From Agarilytica sp045430305 (GTDB lineage Bacteria > Pseudomonadota > Gammaproteobacteria > Pseudomonadales > Cellvibrionaceae), in assembly GCA_045430305.1 (NCBI GenBank), contig JAILXW010000004.1, positions 1 through 64,000 of the forward strand: a stretch of DNA of 64,000 nucleotides, given 5' to 3'. This document shows, one piece after another, positions 33,160-42,947 of this stretch (the stretch's first letter is position 1; every line of letters starts with the position of its first letter). A program made the position numbers and the translations under genes. Under the pieces are notes generated by a model, which saw only the letters and a program-made list of their open reading frames with translations, did no database searches and had not been told where the DNA came from.

Positions 33160-34548
33160 CTAGCGCTCACGCAGTGCAAGCTGCTTGGTTTTCAATATAG
33201 GCTTGAGCATATAGCTGAGGATCGTTTTATCGCCGGTCAGAATGTCTACGCTTACCGTCATTCCTGGAATAATAGGCAGCTCGGTGCCATCGGGGCCGGT
33301 AAATACACGCTCGGTTTCGACTCTCACTAAATAGTAACTTTCGCCTCGCTCATCCATGATTGTGTCGGGGCTGATCAATACCACTTCCCCATCTAAACCG
33401 CCCATCACCGCAAAATCGTAGGCCGTAAATTTAATTTTTGCGTTTTGCCCAGGGTGTAGATAGGCAATATCAGCGGGTCGAATTTTTGCCTCTACTAGCA
33501 AGGTTTCTTCACTCGGAACAATTTCGACGATATCCATACCCGGCTGAATCACACCGCCAATGGTATTAATCAACAAACGCTTCACCGTACCCGTTACGGG
33601 TGAATCTACGGTTGTGCGCTTTACACGATCCACCAAAGCTTCGCTCGTCTGAGTTAGACGGTTTAACTCCAAATTGATGTCATTAAGCTGTTCTCTCGCT
33701 TCTCGGCGAAAAACCAACTCGATATTGTTAAGCTTTTCTTGTGCTTCTTTCAAAGCTGACTGGACACGAGGCATTGCGAGTTTTGCGGCGTCTAATTGCC
33801 CTTGCAATTCGTTTAGCTGACGCTCTAAGCGCAATAACTCAACCTCAGATACCGCCCCTTGCTCCACTAATGGGCGGGTAAGGCCCAACTCTTTTTGTAA
33901 TAAATTGACGCTGGTTTGGTGCTGTTTTTGTTTTGCGATCAACTCAGATCGCTCTTGCTGTTTTTGAGATACTTTTTGTTTGAGCACTTGGCTATTACTA
34001 TTGAATTCATTTTGGCGAGACTGATAAAAGTCTAATTCTTGCCTTACGAGAGCATCATCCCATTTACTGTCTTTTGGAACGGTAAACTCTTTACCTTCGG
34101 CCTCTGATCGCAAGCGCGTTGACTTAATTTGTAATTGCGCCAAGGTAACGCCTGCCTCTCTTAAGGAAGATGAGAAGCGTGTGTCATCTAAGCGCAAGAG
34201 TGATTGCCCTCGTTCCACCACATCGCCCTCGCTGACATATAGCTCGGCGAGAATGCCACCTTCAAGGTTTTGAATCAGCTGAAGCTGCTGTGATGGAATG
34301 ACCTTTCCCTCACCGCGAGTAAATTCATCAACGCTTGTGACCGCTGACCAAAGTAAAAAACACGCACAAAAAGACATGATGACGTATAACAGCGTACGAG
34401 CACCGCGTGGACTTTGCTCTAGCACCGCCTGTTTCGCAGATGAAACGTAATCCAGGTCTTGCCCTAACACTTCCGTCTCTTGCTCTTCGTCGAGCTGTAT
34501 CGTTGCCTTAATCGATGTCAGCGCTTGTTTGAATGCATCACTTCCCAC
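33160..34548 (-). CDS. HlyD/LapC-type membrane fusion protein, about 462 aa (GTG start)
   Basis: This is the periplasmic adaptor that links the ABC transporter to the TolC channel. One membrane helix (about residues 53-72 of the short form) is followed by a biotinyl-lipoyl half motif (EGGILAELYVSEGDVVERG), a long coiled coil (about 150-290), the second lipoyl half (VDSPVTGTVKRL) and a beta-barrel. AAGGAGAAATCC lies directly before a GTG at 34546-34548, which I take as the start. It overlaps the ABC gene's stop by 11 nt (translational coupling). A start 16 codons upstream lies deeper in the ABC gene and lacks a site. Confidence 0.94.
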   Translation of the reverse strand: MGSDAFKQALTSIKATIQLDEEQETEVLGQDLDYVSSAKQAVLEQSPRGARTLLYVIMSFCACFLLWSAVTSVDEFTRGEGKVIPSQQLQLIQNLEGGILAELYVSEGDVVERGQSLLRLDDTRFSSSLREAGVTLAQLQIKSTRLRSEAEGKEFTVPKDSKWDDALVRQELDFYQSRQNEFNSNSQVLKQKVSQKQQERSELIAKQKQHQTSVNLLQKELGLTRPLVEQGAVSEVELLRLERQLNELQGQLDAAKLAMPRVQSALKEAQEKLNNIELVFRREAREQLNDINLELNRLTQTSEALVDRVKRTTVDSPVTGTVKRLLINTIGGVIQPGMDIVEIVPSEETLLVEAKIRPADIAYLHPGQNAKIKFTAYDFAVMGGLDGEVVLISPDTIMDERGESYYLVRVETERVFTGPDGTELPIIPGMTVSVDILTGDKTILSYMLKPILKTKQLALRER

Positions 34549-36745
34549 GGATTTCTCCTTTCTGTAACGCTGCAAGTACTTTCGACTTCTCACCATCGGC
34601 GACTACGCGACCATTTTCCACCACTATCAAGCGGTCAACGAGGGCTAACATGGAAGTTTTATGTGTTACGAGTAATAAGGTATGACCCGCCAACTCCGTT
34701 TTTAACGACGCTAAAATTTTAGCTTCGGTCGCGTTATCCATCGCTGCAGTGGGTTCATCAAGTAATACAATCGATGGCTGATTTACCAAACCGCGAGCGA
34801 TATTAACCGCTTGGCGCTGTCCACCACTTAATGTTTCACCACGCTCTCCAATAACGCGTTCCAGGCCCTGTGGATGCCGATCAACAAATTCACTCACACC
34901 ACTAACTTTGGAGACACGCAGAACTTCCGAATCAGAAACGTGCTGATGGTGGTATGCGATGTTGTCACGAATAGAGCCATAAAAGAGCTGGCTATCTTGC
35001 GGGACATATCCGATATGGCTACGTAACTCAGAAGGGTCGATTTGCGATATATCGATGCCGTCAATCAGAATTGCCCCGGATTGCTGTCGATAGAGGTTAA
35101 GTAAAAGTTTAGACAAAGTAGATTTGCCAGAACCGACTCTACCGATAATACCAACTTTTTCTTTTGCTTTAATTTGGAAAGAACAATTGTTTAGGGTCGC
35201 TTGAGTTTCATTTGGGTAAGTAAAACTTACCTCGCGAAACTCAATAGCGCCATCGAAGTCTGGCCGTTCAATATATTTTCTATCCGTATCTTTTTCTTGC
35301 TCACTTGCAACAACTTCATCTAGCGACTGTAGTGCAAGCTTGCTTTGATGATATTGCACGAGTAGACCAGATAACTGCGCCAAAGGCGCCAACGCACGAC
35401 TCACTAAAATAACACAAGCAATTAGTGCGCCCTGCGTGAGGGTGTTGTGCGCGATACTATAGACACCAACAATAATGACAAAAACTGAAGCGACCTGTTG
35501 AATAAAAGCGGAAAAGCTCGTCGCGCTATTTGAAAAAATACGCCAACGCAAACTCCAGAAAGCCAGCGCACTTACCGCGCTTTCCCATTTTTTCAAAACG
35601 ATTCGTTCTGCGCCTAACCCTTTTAAGGTTTCGAGGTTTGTTAACGCTTCAACCAGAGTGGCATTTTTTTGAGCCGACGCCAAAAACGTTCCTGACACTA
35701 GGCGTTTTAGGCGCTCTTGTACAAACCACGCATACGTCAGAATAATAGGTATCGCAATGATCGGCACCCAAACAATCGCACCGCCGATGTATGCGATTAC
35801 GATTAAAAACAGTACAACGAATGGTAAATCTACAAAGGTGGTAACGGTTGAGGCCGTTATAAAATTCCTGATGGTATCGAATTCACGAACACGGCTCGAA
35901 AATGCACCTACTGATTGAGGGTGTTGCGAAAAATGTGCACCTAAGACCTTTTCCATGATAAAGGTCGAAAGAAGTACATCAGCTTTTTTACCGGCGACCT
36001 CAATAAAATACGTACGTAAACTTCGTAACGCAAAATCAAAGGTGAACAACAATAGAATACCTATCGCCAATGCCCAGAGTGTTTCTATTGCGTTATTGGG
36101 CACTACGCGATCGTATACATTCATGACAAACAAGGGATTTGCCAAGACAAAGAGGTTGATAAATAAGGAGGCCAACAACACATCGCGATATATTCGCCAT
36201 GAGCGTGCAAGTGTGCCCCAGAACCAGTGCACCTCTAGCGTTTCATCTTTCGATTCTATGCGATGTTCAATTTCAGCTTCTTTCTTGCAAAGAATGCACA
36301 ACCCGCCATAACGATTTGCGAGCTCTTTTACTGAAAACTCCTCGCGCTTTTGAAGCGAAGGAGAATACACCTGGCACCGCTCACCCTCCAACTTTTCTAG
36401 CAACACGGCATCGTTGTTATCTAATAACAAAACAGCAGGTAAGAGTAGTGAAGAAATATTATCGAAAGCGCGCTCGGCGATCTTTGCATCAAAGCCAGCA
36501 CGCTTGGCCGCCCGTAGAAAGAGAGGCGGTGTTAAACGCCCAGCCTCTAGCGGTAGGTTGGCCGTGACGGCGGTACGCCCGAGCGAGGCACCTTCAATCT
36601 CGCCCAAACGAAGCAGGCATTCCAAAAGCGGGTCGCACAGACGTGCTTCACCTACGCTTTCAGAAGCCGTAAACATATCATTTGTGGGTGTAGTATCTGA
36701 AGATTCGCTCAAGGCTTTAATCCCAATTTCAGTAGGTACCGCCAT
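34538..36745 (-). CDS. Type I secretion ABC transporter (LapB-like), 735 aa
   Basis: An N-terminal C39-like domain (about residues 40-165) precedes an ABC exporter membrane domain with six helices (about 185-460) and the ATPase domain. The Walker A motif GRVGSGKST is at about 530-538, LSGGQRQ near 640 and Walker B IVLLDEP near 660. This is the inner-membrane engine that exports the adhesin. The C39-like domain is of the LapB type, which serves as a substrate-docking site; I see no convincing catalytic Cys/His set. The ATG at 36743-36745 lies inside an 11-bp perfect inverted repeat, and no clear ribosome binding site is visible. Confidence 0.95.
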   Translation of the reverse strand: MAVPTEIGIKALSESSDTTPTNDMFTASESVGEARLCDPLLECLLRLGEIEGASLGRTAVTANLPLEAGRLTPPLFLRAAKRAGFDAKIAERAFDNISSLLLPAVLLLDNNDAVLLEKLEGERCQVYSPSLQKREEFSVKELANRYGGLCILCKKEAEIEHRIESKDETLEVHWFWGTLARSWRIYRDVLLASLFINLFVLANPLFVMNVYDRVVPNNAIETLWALAIGILLLFTFDFALRSLRTYFIEVAGKKADVLLSTFIMEKVLGAHFSQHPQSVGAFSSRVREFDTIRNFITASTVTTFVDLPFVVLFLIVIAYIGGAIVWVPIIAIPIILTYAWFVQERLKRLVSGTFLASAQKNATLVEALTNLETLKGLGAERIVLKKWESAVSALAFWSLRWRIFSNSATSFSAFIQQVASVFVIIVGVYSIAHNTLTQGALIACVILVSRALAPLAQLSGLLVQYHQSKLALQSLDEVVASEQEKDTDRKYIERPDFDGAIEFREVSFTYPNETQATLNNCSFQIKAKEKVGIIGRVGSGKSTLSKLLLNLYRQQSGAILIDGIDISQIDPSELRSHIGYVPQDSQLFYGSIRDNIAYHHQHVSDSEVLRVSKVSGVSEFVDRHPQGLERVIGERGETLSGGQRQAVNIARGLVNQPSIVLLDEPTAAMDNATEAKILASLKTELAGHTLLLVTHKTSMLALVDRLIVVENGRVVADGEKSKVLAALQKGEIRGK

Positions 36746-36766
36746 AATCAAGCGCGATTATGGCGG
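36739..36766 (-). promoter_or_regulatory. Hairpin covering the start codon of the ABC transporter gene
   Basis: CCGCCATAATC (36739-36749) and GATTATGGCGG (36756-36766) are perfect inverted repeats with a 6-nt loop. In mRNA the stem would include the initiating AUG (36743-36745) and so could limit translation. Confidence 0.6.
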
Positions 36767-36890
36767 CGAATAACCTAATAATAGAAGCTAAGTTAAATAT
36801 TGGCTTCTATATTCGCTTTAATATGGGCTTAAGGATGCAGGGCAGAACTTAGGAAAGGGAAAGACGCAGGAAAACCCAGCGTCAAGAAAA

Positions 36891-37367
36891 CTAGATAACG
36901 GGCTCTTCAGCCATGATTCGAAATACACTATCGGGTGAAAAACCACGCGATACCATAAAACGAATTCGTTTGGCCTTGTCGTGGGCGTCTTCAACTGGCA
37001 CACCACCGAATTTTTTGAGATAAACATCGCTAGCAAGAAGATGCCACTCTTCGTCGTTTTCATAGATATATGAAGCGATTAGAAACTCACTAACACCGCG
37101 GTTACGCAATTCTTGCTGTATGAATTTTGGCCCCTTGCCTGCATTTCTTTTTGCACGGATGAACACCTCAACAAAGCGTTCTTCACTTTGCATATCGGAA
37201 TCTGCCAACTGGGAAATTTGCTCTTCAACACGAGAGCTATCTTGAAACTTGCGCGCTAACTTCATCCTTAGCTCTTGCTGAGAATGCTCCCGGCGCGCCA
37301 ATAGAGAAAGGGCCGCATTCTTAATTGCTGATTCTTCTTGTACATCCACCAAGTTTTCTATAGCCAT
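36891..37367 (-). CDS. recX: RecA regulator RecX
   Basis: This 158-residue protein has the repeated three-helix modules of RecX. ALSLLARREHSQQELRMKL at about residues 18-36 is the first, and the GKGPKFIQQELRNRGV segment (about 77-92) is diagnostic. RecX caps RecA filaments and limits their growth. The gene is 251 bp downstream of recA on the same strand, as expected. What normally follows, alaS, is about 16 kb away because the adhesin/acyltransferase block lies between. Confidence 0.95.
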   Translation of the reverse strand: MAIENLVDVQEESAIKNAALSLLARREHSQQELRMKLARKFQDSSRVEEQISQLADSDMQSEERFVEVFIRAKRNAGKGPKFIQQELRNRGVSEFLIASYIYENDEEWHLLASDVYLKKFGGVPVEDAHDKAKRIRFMVSRGFSPDSVFRIMAEEPVI

Positions 37368-37618
37368 GACATTCCGTCCACTTCTAACTTTATTATTATT
37401 GCTTTTATTAATATCCCTATCGGGTTCGAACTAGCAAACCCAGGCCCTATTTTGGGTGTTTGGATGTCTTTCTACACCCTCGGGTATTTCTACCTGTATC
37501 GAGCACCTAAGAATCGAGTAGCTATGAATCGAGTACCTATGATCAGCACTCGATGCATAGACTAGAACACATTTAATCTTGCCTGTTCAAATACCGACCG
37601 CTTTCGCCAGTATACGTA
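37368..37618 (-). other. recA-recX intergenic region
   Basis: 251 bp without a gene. Contains short direct repeats of the type GAATCGAGTA-x-CTATGA near 37510-37540. No terminator of standard form is seen. Confidence 0.4.
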
Positions 37619-38665
37619 TTATTCACTTACAGCGACTTCATCTGAGACGTTTTTATCGCCTTCAAGTTCCGCCCCAAGCAATTCTGCTTTGATTTTAGCT
37701 TCCAGCAGATCAGCAATCTCAGAGTGTTCTCTCAAGTATTGGATGGCATTAGCCTTGCCTTGCCCAATCTTGTCACCGCCGTAACTGTACCAAGCTCCTG
37801 CTTTGTCGACAAACCCTAATTTCACGCCATAGTCGACAACTTCCCCTAAGCGGTTAATGCCGTGACCATACATGATTTGGAATTCAGTTTGTTTAAACGG
37901 AGGCGCCACCTTGTTCTTAACCACTTTTACACGTGTTTCAGAACCAACAACCTCATCACCATCTTTCACTGCGCCAATTCGGCGAATGTCCAAACGAACA
38001 GAGGAGTAGAACTTCAGTGCATTACCGCCGGTAGTGGTTTCAGGGTTACCGAACATCACGCCAATCTTCATACGAATTTGGTTAATAAAGATGGCCATAC
38101 AATTGGCGTTCTTGATATTACCAGTGATTTTACGCAGTGCTTGCGACATCAAGCGCGCTTGCAAGCCGACGTGGTGATCGCCCATTTCACCCTCAATTTC
38201 CGCTTTTGGCGTTAACGCGGCCACAGAATCGACAACCAGCACATCGACCGCTCCTGAGCGCACGAGCATATCGGCCACTTCCAATGCTTGCTCACCGGTA
38301 TCGGGTTGAGAAATGATCAACTCATCAACGTTCACACCCAGCTTTTCTGCATATAGTGGGTCTAGGGCGTGCTCCGCATCAATGAAAGCACATGTACCGC
38401 CTTTCTTTTGCGCTTCAGCAATTACTTGAAGCGTGAGTGTGGTTTTACCCGAAGATTCCGGCCCGTAAATTTCTACAATGCGGCCTCGTGGCAAGCCTCC
38501 TATTCCCAAAGCAACGTCTAGGCCCAGCGAACCCGTAGAAATACTCGGTATTTTTTGCAGCTCACGATCGCCCAGGCGCATTACAGTGCCCTTGCCAAAC
38601 TGGCGGTCGATTTGTGTGAGCGCTGCCTGGAGTGCTTTTTCTTTATTTGAGTCTATATTTGCCAT
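37619..38665 (-). CDS. recA: Recombinase RecA
   Basis: RecA has 348 residues and forms the DNA-strand-exchange filament that also triggers LexA self-cleavage. Walker A GPESSGKTT (about residues 67-75), the L1/L2 DNA-binding loops (GEMGDHHVGLQARLMSQ and FGNPETTTGGNALKFY) and an acidic C-terminal tail are all present. A LexA box lies about 193 bp upstream (38858-38877). Its partner genes are recX downstream and pncC upstream, the normal order. Active RecA would also derepress intI in the same window. Confidence 0.98.
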   Translation of the reverse strand: MANIDSNKEKALQAALTQIDRQFGKGTVMRLGDRELQKIPSISTGSLGLDVALGIGGLPRGRIVEIYGPESSGKTTLTLQVIAEAQKKGGTCAFIDAEHALDPLYAEKLGVNVDELIISQPDTGEQALEVADMLVRSGAVDVLVVDSVAALTPKAEIEGEMGDHHVGLQARLMSQALRKITGNIKNANCMAIFINQIRMKIGVMFGNPETTTGGNALKFYSSVRLDIRRIGAVKDGDEVVGSETRVKVVKNKVAPPFKQTEFQIMYGHGINRLGEVVDYGVKLGFVDKAGAWYSYGGDKIGQGKANAIQYLREHSEIADLLEAKIKAELLGAELEGDKNVSDEVAVSE

Positions 38666-38857
38666 GTTTCTACCATCACCTGTGGGGTTGTTCTTTTGTT
38701 AAGAGCGCAATGTGCACTTTTACCTGTATTACGGACTATGTTTTAGGCTTGAGTTGCGTGCATGCATCTCTTTTTAGAATATTTTTATGATTAAATTTGG
38801 TGAATGCCTTTCAGTAACTGCCGCACATTCACCATGATTATTAGCTTACGACATAAA

Positions 38858-38877
38858 TACTGTATGCGCAAACAGTA
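38858..38877 (-). promoter_or_regulatory. LexA box upstream of recA
   Basis: TACTG-TATGCGCAAA-CAGTA is a near-perfect SOS box (CTG-N10-CAG, symmetrical flanks) between pncC and recA, implying a recA promoter here and a leader of roughly 170-190 nt. Confidence 0.88.
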
Positions 38878-38885
38878 TTATGTTT

Positions 38886-39401
38886 TTATACAGTACTTTT
38901 GTTTTCTAGTGCTCGAATAACTAACTGGAGTGCATGCGCCACTGACTGAGAGCGCACCTCGGCTCTTTCACCGCTAAAGTACTCGGTTGAAGCGCTAACC
39001 TTATTTCCAACTACAAGCCCAAAACACACCATTCCGATGGGTTTTTCAGCACTACCGCCGCTGGGGCCCGCGACCCCGCTGGTAGAAACGCCAATGCTCG
39101 CCCTGGTTCGGTCTCGAGCCCCGATGGCCATTTCACAAACCACCTCTTCACTAACCGCACCAAATTCTGAAAGTGTGCGCTCACTCACACCCAAAAGAGC
39201 CTGCTTCATATCATTGCTATACGCGACAACCCCAGCATTAAACCAAGCCGAACTGCCTGGCGTCTCCGTAATCGCGCTTGCGACCCCGCCCCCCGTACAT
39301 GACTCAGCACAAGTAATGGTCAACCTCTGTTGAAAAAGGAGGTTCCCGAGGGTTTTGGAGAGTGAAGGGATGCTCATTTGCATAAGAGGAAAATAAGTCA
39401 T
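38886..39401 (-). CDS. pncC: Nicotinamide-nucleotide amidase (PncC / CinA C-terminal family)
   Basis: This enzyme deamidates NMN to NaMN in pyridine-nucleotide recycling. The family motif TCAESCTGGGVASAIT (about residues 30-45 of this form), GSSAWFNAGVVAYSN and VSTSGVAGPSGGSAEKPIG are all present, and the length fits the stand-alone PncC rather than full CinA. The start is uncertain. The frame begins at 39431, but MTYFPLMQMS at 39399-39401 or the later ATG at 39377 aligns better with known proteins. It is located upstream of recA, as in Pseudomonas. Confidence 0.93.
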   Translation of the reverse strand: MTYFPLMQMSIPSLSKTLGNLLFQQRLTITCAESCTGGGVASAITETPGSSAWFNAGVVAYSNDMKQALLGVSERTLSEFGAVSEEVVCEMAIGARDRTRASIGVSTSGVAGPSGGSAEKPIGMVCFGLVVGNKVSASTEYFSGERAEVRSQSVAHALQLVIRALENKSTV

Positions 39402-39486
39402 GCTCTCGCCCCATGCAAGCGCTATGTGCATCTATAATTTACAACACACAGGGCCTCTCAATTACAGCCCCCGATAAGGAACGATT

Positions 39487-39948
39487 ATGGTCAAGAAACT
39501 CGTCATCAAAGCTACTTTTATGATAATTGTATTCCTGGGTATCTCCCAATACTTTGTGTATTTGATGACCGGAAAATCACCTGTAGAAAATTTTAAGATG
39601 CCCAGTTTTAGCGCCAGCGACCTGAAACAAGACGTCACTAACATGGCTACAGGCGGTAAACAAACCGTATACAAATGGGTGGATGAAAACGGTGTCACTC
39701 AATACACCGCTGAACCACCGCCCGAGCAGGCCGCAGTGTCGCTCGAGCTGGACCCTAACGCCAACATAATTCAGGGCGTAGAAATGCCTGAAGACGAAAA
39801 TGCAGCGCCCGCCAAACCCAAAGTTTCCATGCCCGACGGCAACATTTACAACCCAAAGTCCATCAAAAAACTCATGGACGATGCACAGAATGTGCAACAG
39901 CTTTTAAATGATCGTCAAAGCTCGTTGGATAAAATGAGTGGAGAGTAG
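39487..39948 (+). CDS. DUF4124 domain-containing protein, 153 aa
   Basis: An N-terminal membrane anchor (about residues 7-27, ATFMIIVFLGISQYFVYLM) is followed by a periplasmic part. The DUF4124 core VYKWVDENGVTQYTAEPP lies at about residues 61-78. The C-terminal part is Pro/Ala rich and then helical (NPKSIKKLMDDAQNVQQLL). DUF4124 proteins are small envelope proteins of unknown function. AAGGAACG precedes the ATG. The gene is divergent from pncC with about 55-85 bp between. Confidence 0.92.
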   Translation: MVKKLVIKATFMIIVFLGISQYFVYLMTGKSPVENFKMPSFSASDLKQDVTNMATGGKQTVYKWVDENGVTQYTAEPPPEQAAVSLELDPNANIIQGVEMPEDENAAPAKPKVSMPDGNIYNPKSIKKLMDDAQNVQQLLNDRQSSLDKMSGE

Positions 39949-40041
39949 TATTCCTTTACGCCCACCCTGTTGACAGGTAAAAAAGATTAGCCCCATGAGC
40001 TAATCTACAACCCACGGCACGCTCTATTAACACGGAACTAC

Positions 40042-42765
40042 ATGATGAAGGCAACCCATAGCCCCTCTTCAGATCGTGCTCCACGCTGGCATTTAATTTA
40101 CTACGCCTTGGCAGCATTCGATATTGTCACAGTGGTAGCCACCTTGATTCTAAGTGGTTCGATACTCGCTATTTATGTCAATTCGGTCGATGAAAGTAGT
40201 GTCTGGGCAAGTCGCGCGGGCGACCTGTCTGACCTGAGCCTTATTCTTGTCGGCGTCAACACTCCCGGAAATGACGTTTTTGAATCTAAAGCGCCGAATT
40301 TAGAAGCTGAAAACCTCGCTGCACATCACGATCATTTTATATCGCTCTACCAAAAAATTAGACAAGACTTTGAAACAATTGAAGACGCTCAACTATCAGA
40401 AGAGCTCGAGAACACGCTTCATCAAGTCTACCTCGGTGAATCTATGATTGTAAACGAAGCCAAAATCGTTTTTTCTTTTTACCAAAACAACAAAAAGGAA
40501 GAAGCCGGCAATCATATGGCGGTGATGGATCAACACTTCGCTAACGCTAGCACTTTATTAGCCAGAGTTAATAAACTCATTAGAGAAAGGCAACACTCGT
40601 TACTCGAAAATGAAATAAAAAAAGCTCAAGATTTAAAAAAGTACGAATATTACGTAGTTGCCTCCATCATTTTTATGATCAGCTGTGTTCTGGTATACGG
40701 CCATAAACTTGGCAAGCGTATGCTGAACTACCAAAAGAAAAATGATCGTTTACTAGCAGAAAACGATGCCATTGTTGAAGTAAGCCCTAGTGGGATTGTT
40801 GTTATTAAGCTCACAGGTGAAATCCATTCAGTAAACCCAAGCTTTGAAAAAATATATGGTTATAGCGCATCCGAAGTGATTGGAAAGAACTGTTCCATCC
40901 TTATGAACCACCACGATGCAAGGCATCATAATAGCTATATAGAAAAGTACATACAAACAGGGGAAACCACCGTCTTTGGTGAAGGCCGTGAATTGGTAGG
41001 AAAACGAAAAAATGGTGAAGATTTTCCAATACATCTTACCGTTAGCCGAATTGAACTTGGGGCCGATAGGGAAACATTATTTGTTGGCTCGATTCAGGAC
41101 CTATCTGAACAAAAAACACTTCAATCTGAATTGATTGACGCAAAAGAAAAGGCCGAACATTCAGCATCGGTAAAAAGTGAATTCCTCGCCACCATGAGCC
41201 ACGAAATTAGAACGCCCATGAATGGCGTTCTTGGCATGTTAGAACAACTCGGGAAAAGCGATTTAAATGAAAAACAAAAAAGACAACTTAATTTATCCAA
41301 AATAAGCGCCAAGTCTCTGCTTGGAATCATCAACGATATACTAGATTTCTCAAAGATAGACGCGGGAAAACTACGAGTAGAAGTGACTGATTTCGACATT
41401 ATCGAGCTTCTTGAACAAACAATCGAAATTAACCAACTTGAAGCGCAAGAAAAAAACATCGACCTAACACTTAAACTCCCTGAAATCGCTGACCGTATGG
41501 TTGCAGGCGACCCTAGCCGATTAAGACAAATACTTAACAACTTGATTAGTAACGCACTAAAATTTACCGAAAAAGGCACCATAGTCGTCGATGCGAATCT
41601 TCAATATGCGCTAGACGCTAGCAATAGCACTAAGCCGCTCCAAACTTCCATCAAGCATACTCCGGAATTCCTTTTCGAATGCTCGGTAAATGATACAGGC
41701 ATAGGTATTCCCGCCAGTAAAATTGAATCCTTATTTGATTCTTTTACCCAAGCAGATGCATCCACCACTAGAAAATATGGCGGCACAGGCTTAGGCCTCG
41801 CGATCACCAAACAGCTTTGCGAAATTATGGGCGGCACCATTAAGGTCGAAAGCCAAGTTAACCAAGGTTCCTCTTTTACATTTTATGTAATGCTCGACAC
41901 TCCCAACTTGAATACAAAAACTAATGCTAGCCCCCACTCCATTCCAGCAGCCCAACCCAACAGTTCAGACCGACCAAATAGTGACATGAAGATTTTGCTA
42001 GCAGAAGACAACCCCATCAATCAGGACGTGGCTCGCAGTATTATCGAAGAGGAACTTCAGTTTGATATCGAAATCGCAAACAATGGCGTTGAGGCCATTG
42101 AACTACTTCAAAAGACCAAAAATGAACCAGCGTATTCACTTATTTTAATGGATTGCCAAATGCCGAAGATGGATGGCTACGAAACAACAAGAGCGATACG
42201 GTCGGGCAAGGGAGGGGCTTGCTTTAAAGATATTCCCATTATTGCGTTAACAGCAAACGCCCTGGTTGGCGACAAAGAAAAATGTCTAGCCGCAGGAATG
42301 AACGATTACATAAGTAAACCAATCGATATAGAAACAATGAAGCAAGTGTTAAGCCCCTTTCTGCTTTCAGAAACAAATAGTTCAAACACCTCAACAAAGA
42401 AAACCGAAAGAAAAATGAATAACAACGCTACCCAGGCCTTAGACTGGAACGAAAGCTCGGCATTAAAGCGCGTACGCGGCAAGAAAGAACGTCTAGAAAA
42501 ACTCATCTTAATTTTTAGCAGAAATTTACCCGCTGACATAGAAAAAATCGAGCTAGCGTACAAGAACAAAGATTACGAAGAGGTTGCACAAAACGCACAC
42601 TCACTCAAAGGGAGCGCAGGCAACCTTAGCGCTGAAAAGCTAATGGCCACTGCGGGCAATATAGAGAGCATCGCAAAAAAGACTCCGTACGATCTACGCG
42701 ATTCACACATCGAACAACTTAAAATCAATGCAAAAGATTTAGAACAGCGGCTAAACACCTATTAA
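40042..42765 (+). CDS. Hybrid sensor histidine kinase with PAS, REC and Hpt domains, 907 aa
   Basis: This is a membrane-bound phosphorelay protein. TM1 (about 20-46), a helical periplasmic sensor (about 47-200), TM2 (about 208-225), a PAS domain (about 240-360), HisKA with phospho-acceptor H387 (SHEIRTPMNG), HATPase with N-box NNLISNALKFT and G-boxes, REC with phospho-acceptor D704 (LILMDCQMPKMDG) and a C-terminal Hpt with H853 (AHSLKGSAG). The order is that of BarA/GacS-like kinases, but those use a HAMP domain, which I do not see. The output regulator is not in the window. It is a single gene between the DUF4124 gene and mutS. Confidence 0.95.
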   Translation: MMKATHSPSSDRAPRWHLIYYALAAFDIVTVVATLILSGSILAIYVNSVDESSVWASRAGDLSDLSLILVGVNTPGNDVFESKAPNLEAENLAAHHDHFISLYQKIRQDFETIEDAQLSEELENTLHQVYLGESMIVNEAKIVFSFYQNNKKEEAGNHMAVMDQHFANASTLLARVNKLIRERQHSLLENEIKKAQDLKKYEYYVVASIIFMISCVLVYGHKLGKRMLNYQKKNDRLLAENDAIVEVSPSGIVVIKLTGEIHSVNPSFEKIYGYSASEVIGKNCSILMNHHDARHHNSYIEKYIQTGETTVFGEGRELVGKRKNGEDFPIHLTVSRIELGADRETLFVGSIQDLSEQKTLQSELIDAKEKAEHSASVKSEFLATMSHEIRTPMNGVLGMLEQLGKSDLNEKQKRQLNLSKISAKSLLGIINDILDFSKIDAGKLRVEVTDFDIIELLEQTIEINQLEAQEKNIDLTLKLPEIADRMVAGDPSRLRQILNNLISNALKFTEKGTIVVDANLQYALDASNSTKPLQTSIKHTPEFLFECSVNDTGIGIPASKIESLFDSFTQADASTTRKYGGTGLGLAITKQLCEIMGGTIKVESQVNQGSSFTFYVMLDTPNLNTKTNASPHSIPAAQPNSSDRPNSDMKILLAEDNPINQDVARSIIEEELQFDIEIANNGVEAIELLQKTKNEPAYSLILMDCQMPKMDGYETTRAIRSGKGGACFKDIPIIALTANALVGDKEKCLAAGMNDYISKPIDIETMKQVLSPFLLSETNSSNTSTKKTERKMNNNATQALDWNESSALKRVRGKKERLEKLILIFSRNLPADIEKIELAYKNKDYEEVAQNAHSLKGSAGNLSAEKLMATAGNIESIAKKTPYDLRDSHIEQLKINAKDLEQRLNTY

Positions 42766-42947
42766 ACCCAAATGCGCATCGCTACGGTGGCCGAGCAAAA
42801 GATAGCGCCACCCCAAACACCCCGAAATGCTTGCGCAGAAAGGATAGCGTCCAGCACTTGGGCCGCCTCCTAAAACTGCGTACAATTGCCCCCTTTCTAC
42901 TCTGCACCACACACAAACAGCTAGCCGCCTCTTCGATAATTTCCTAT

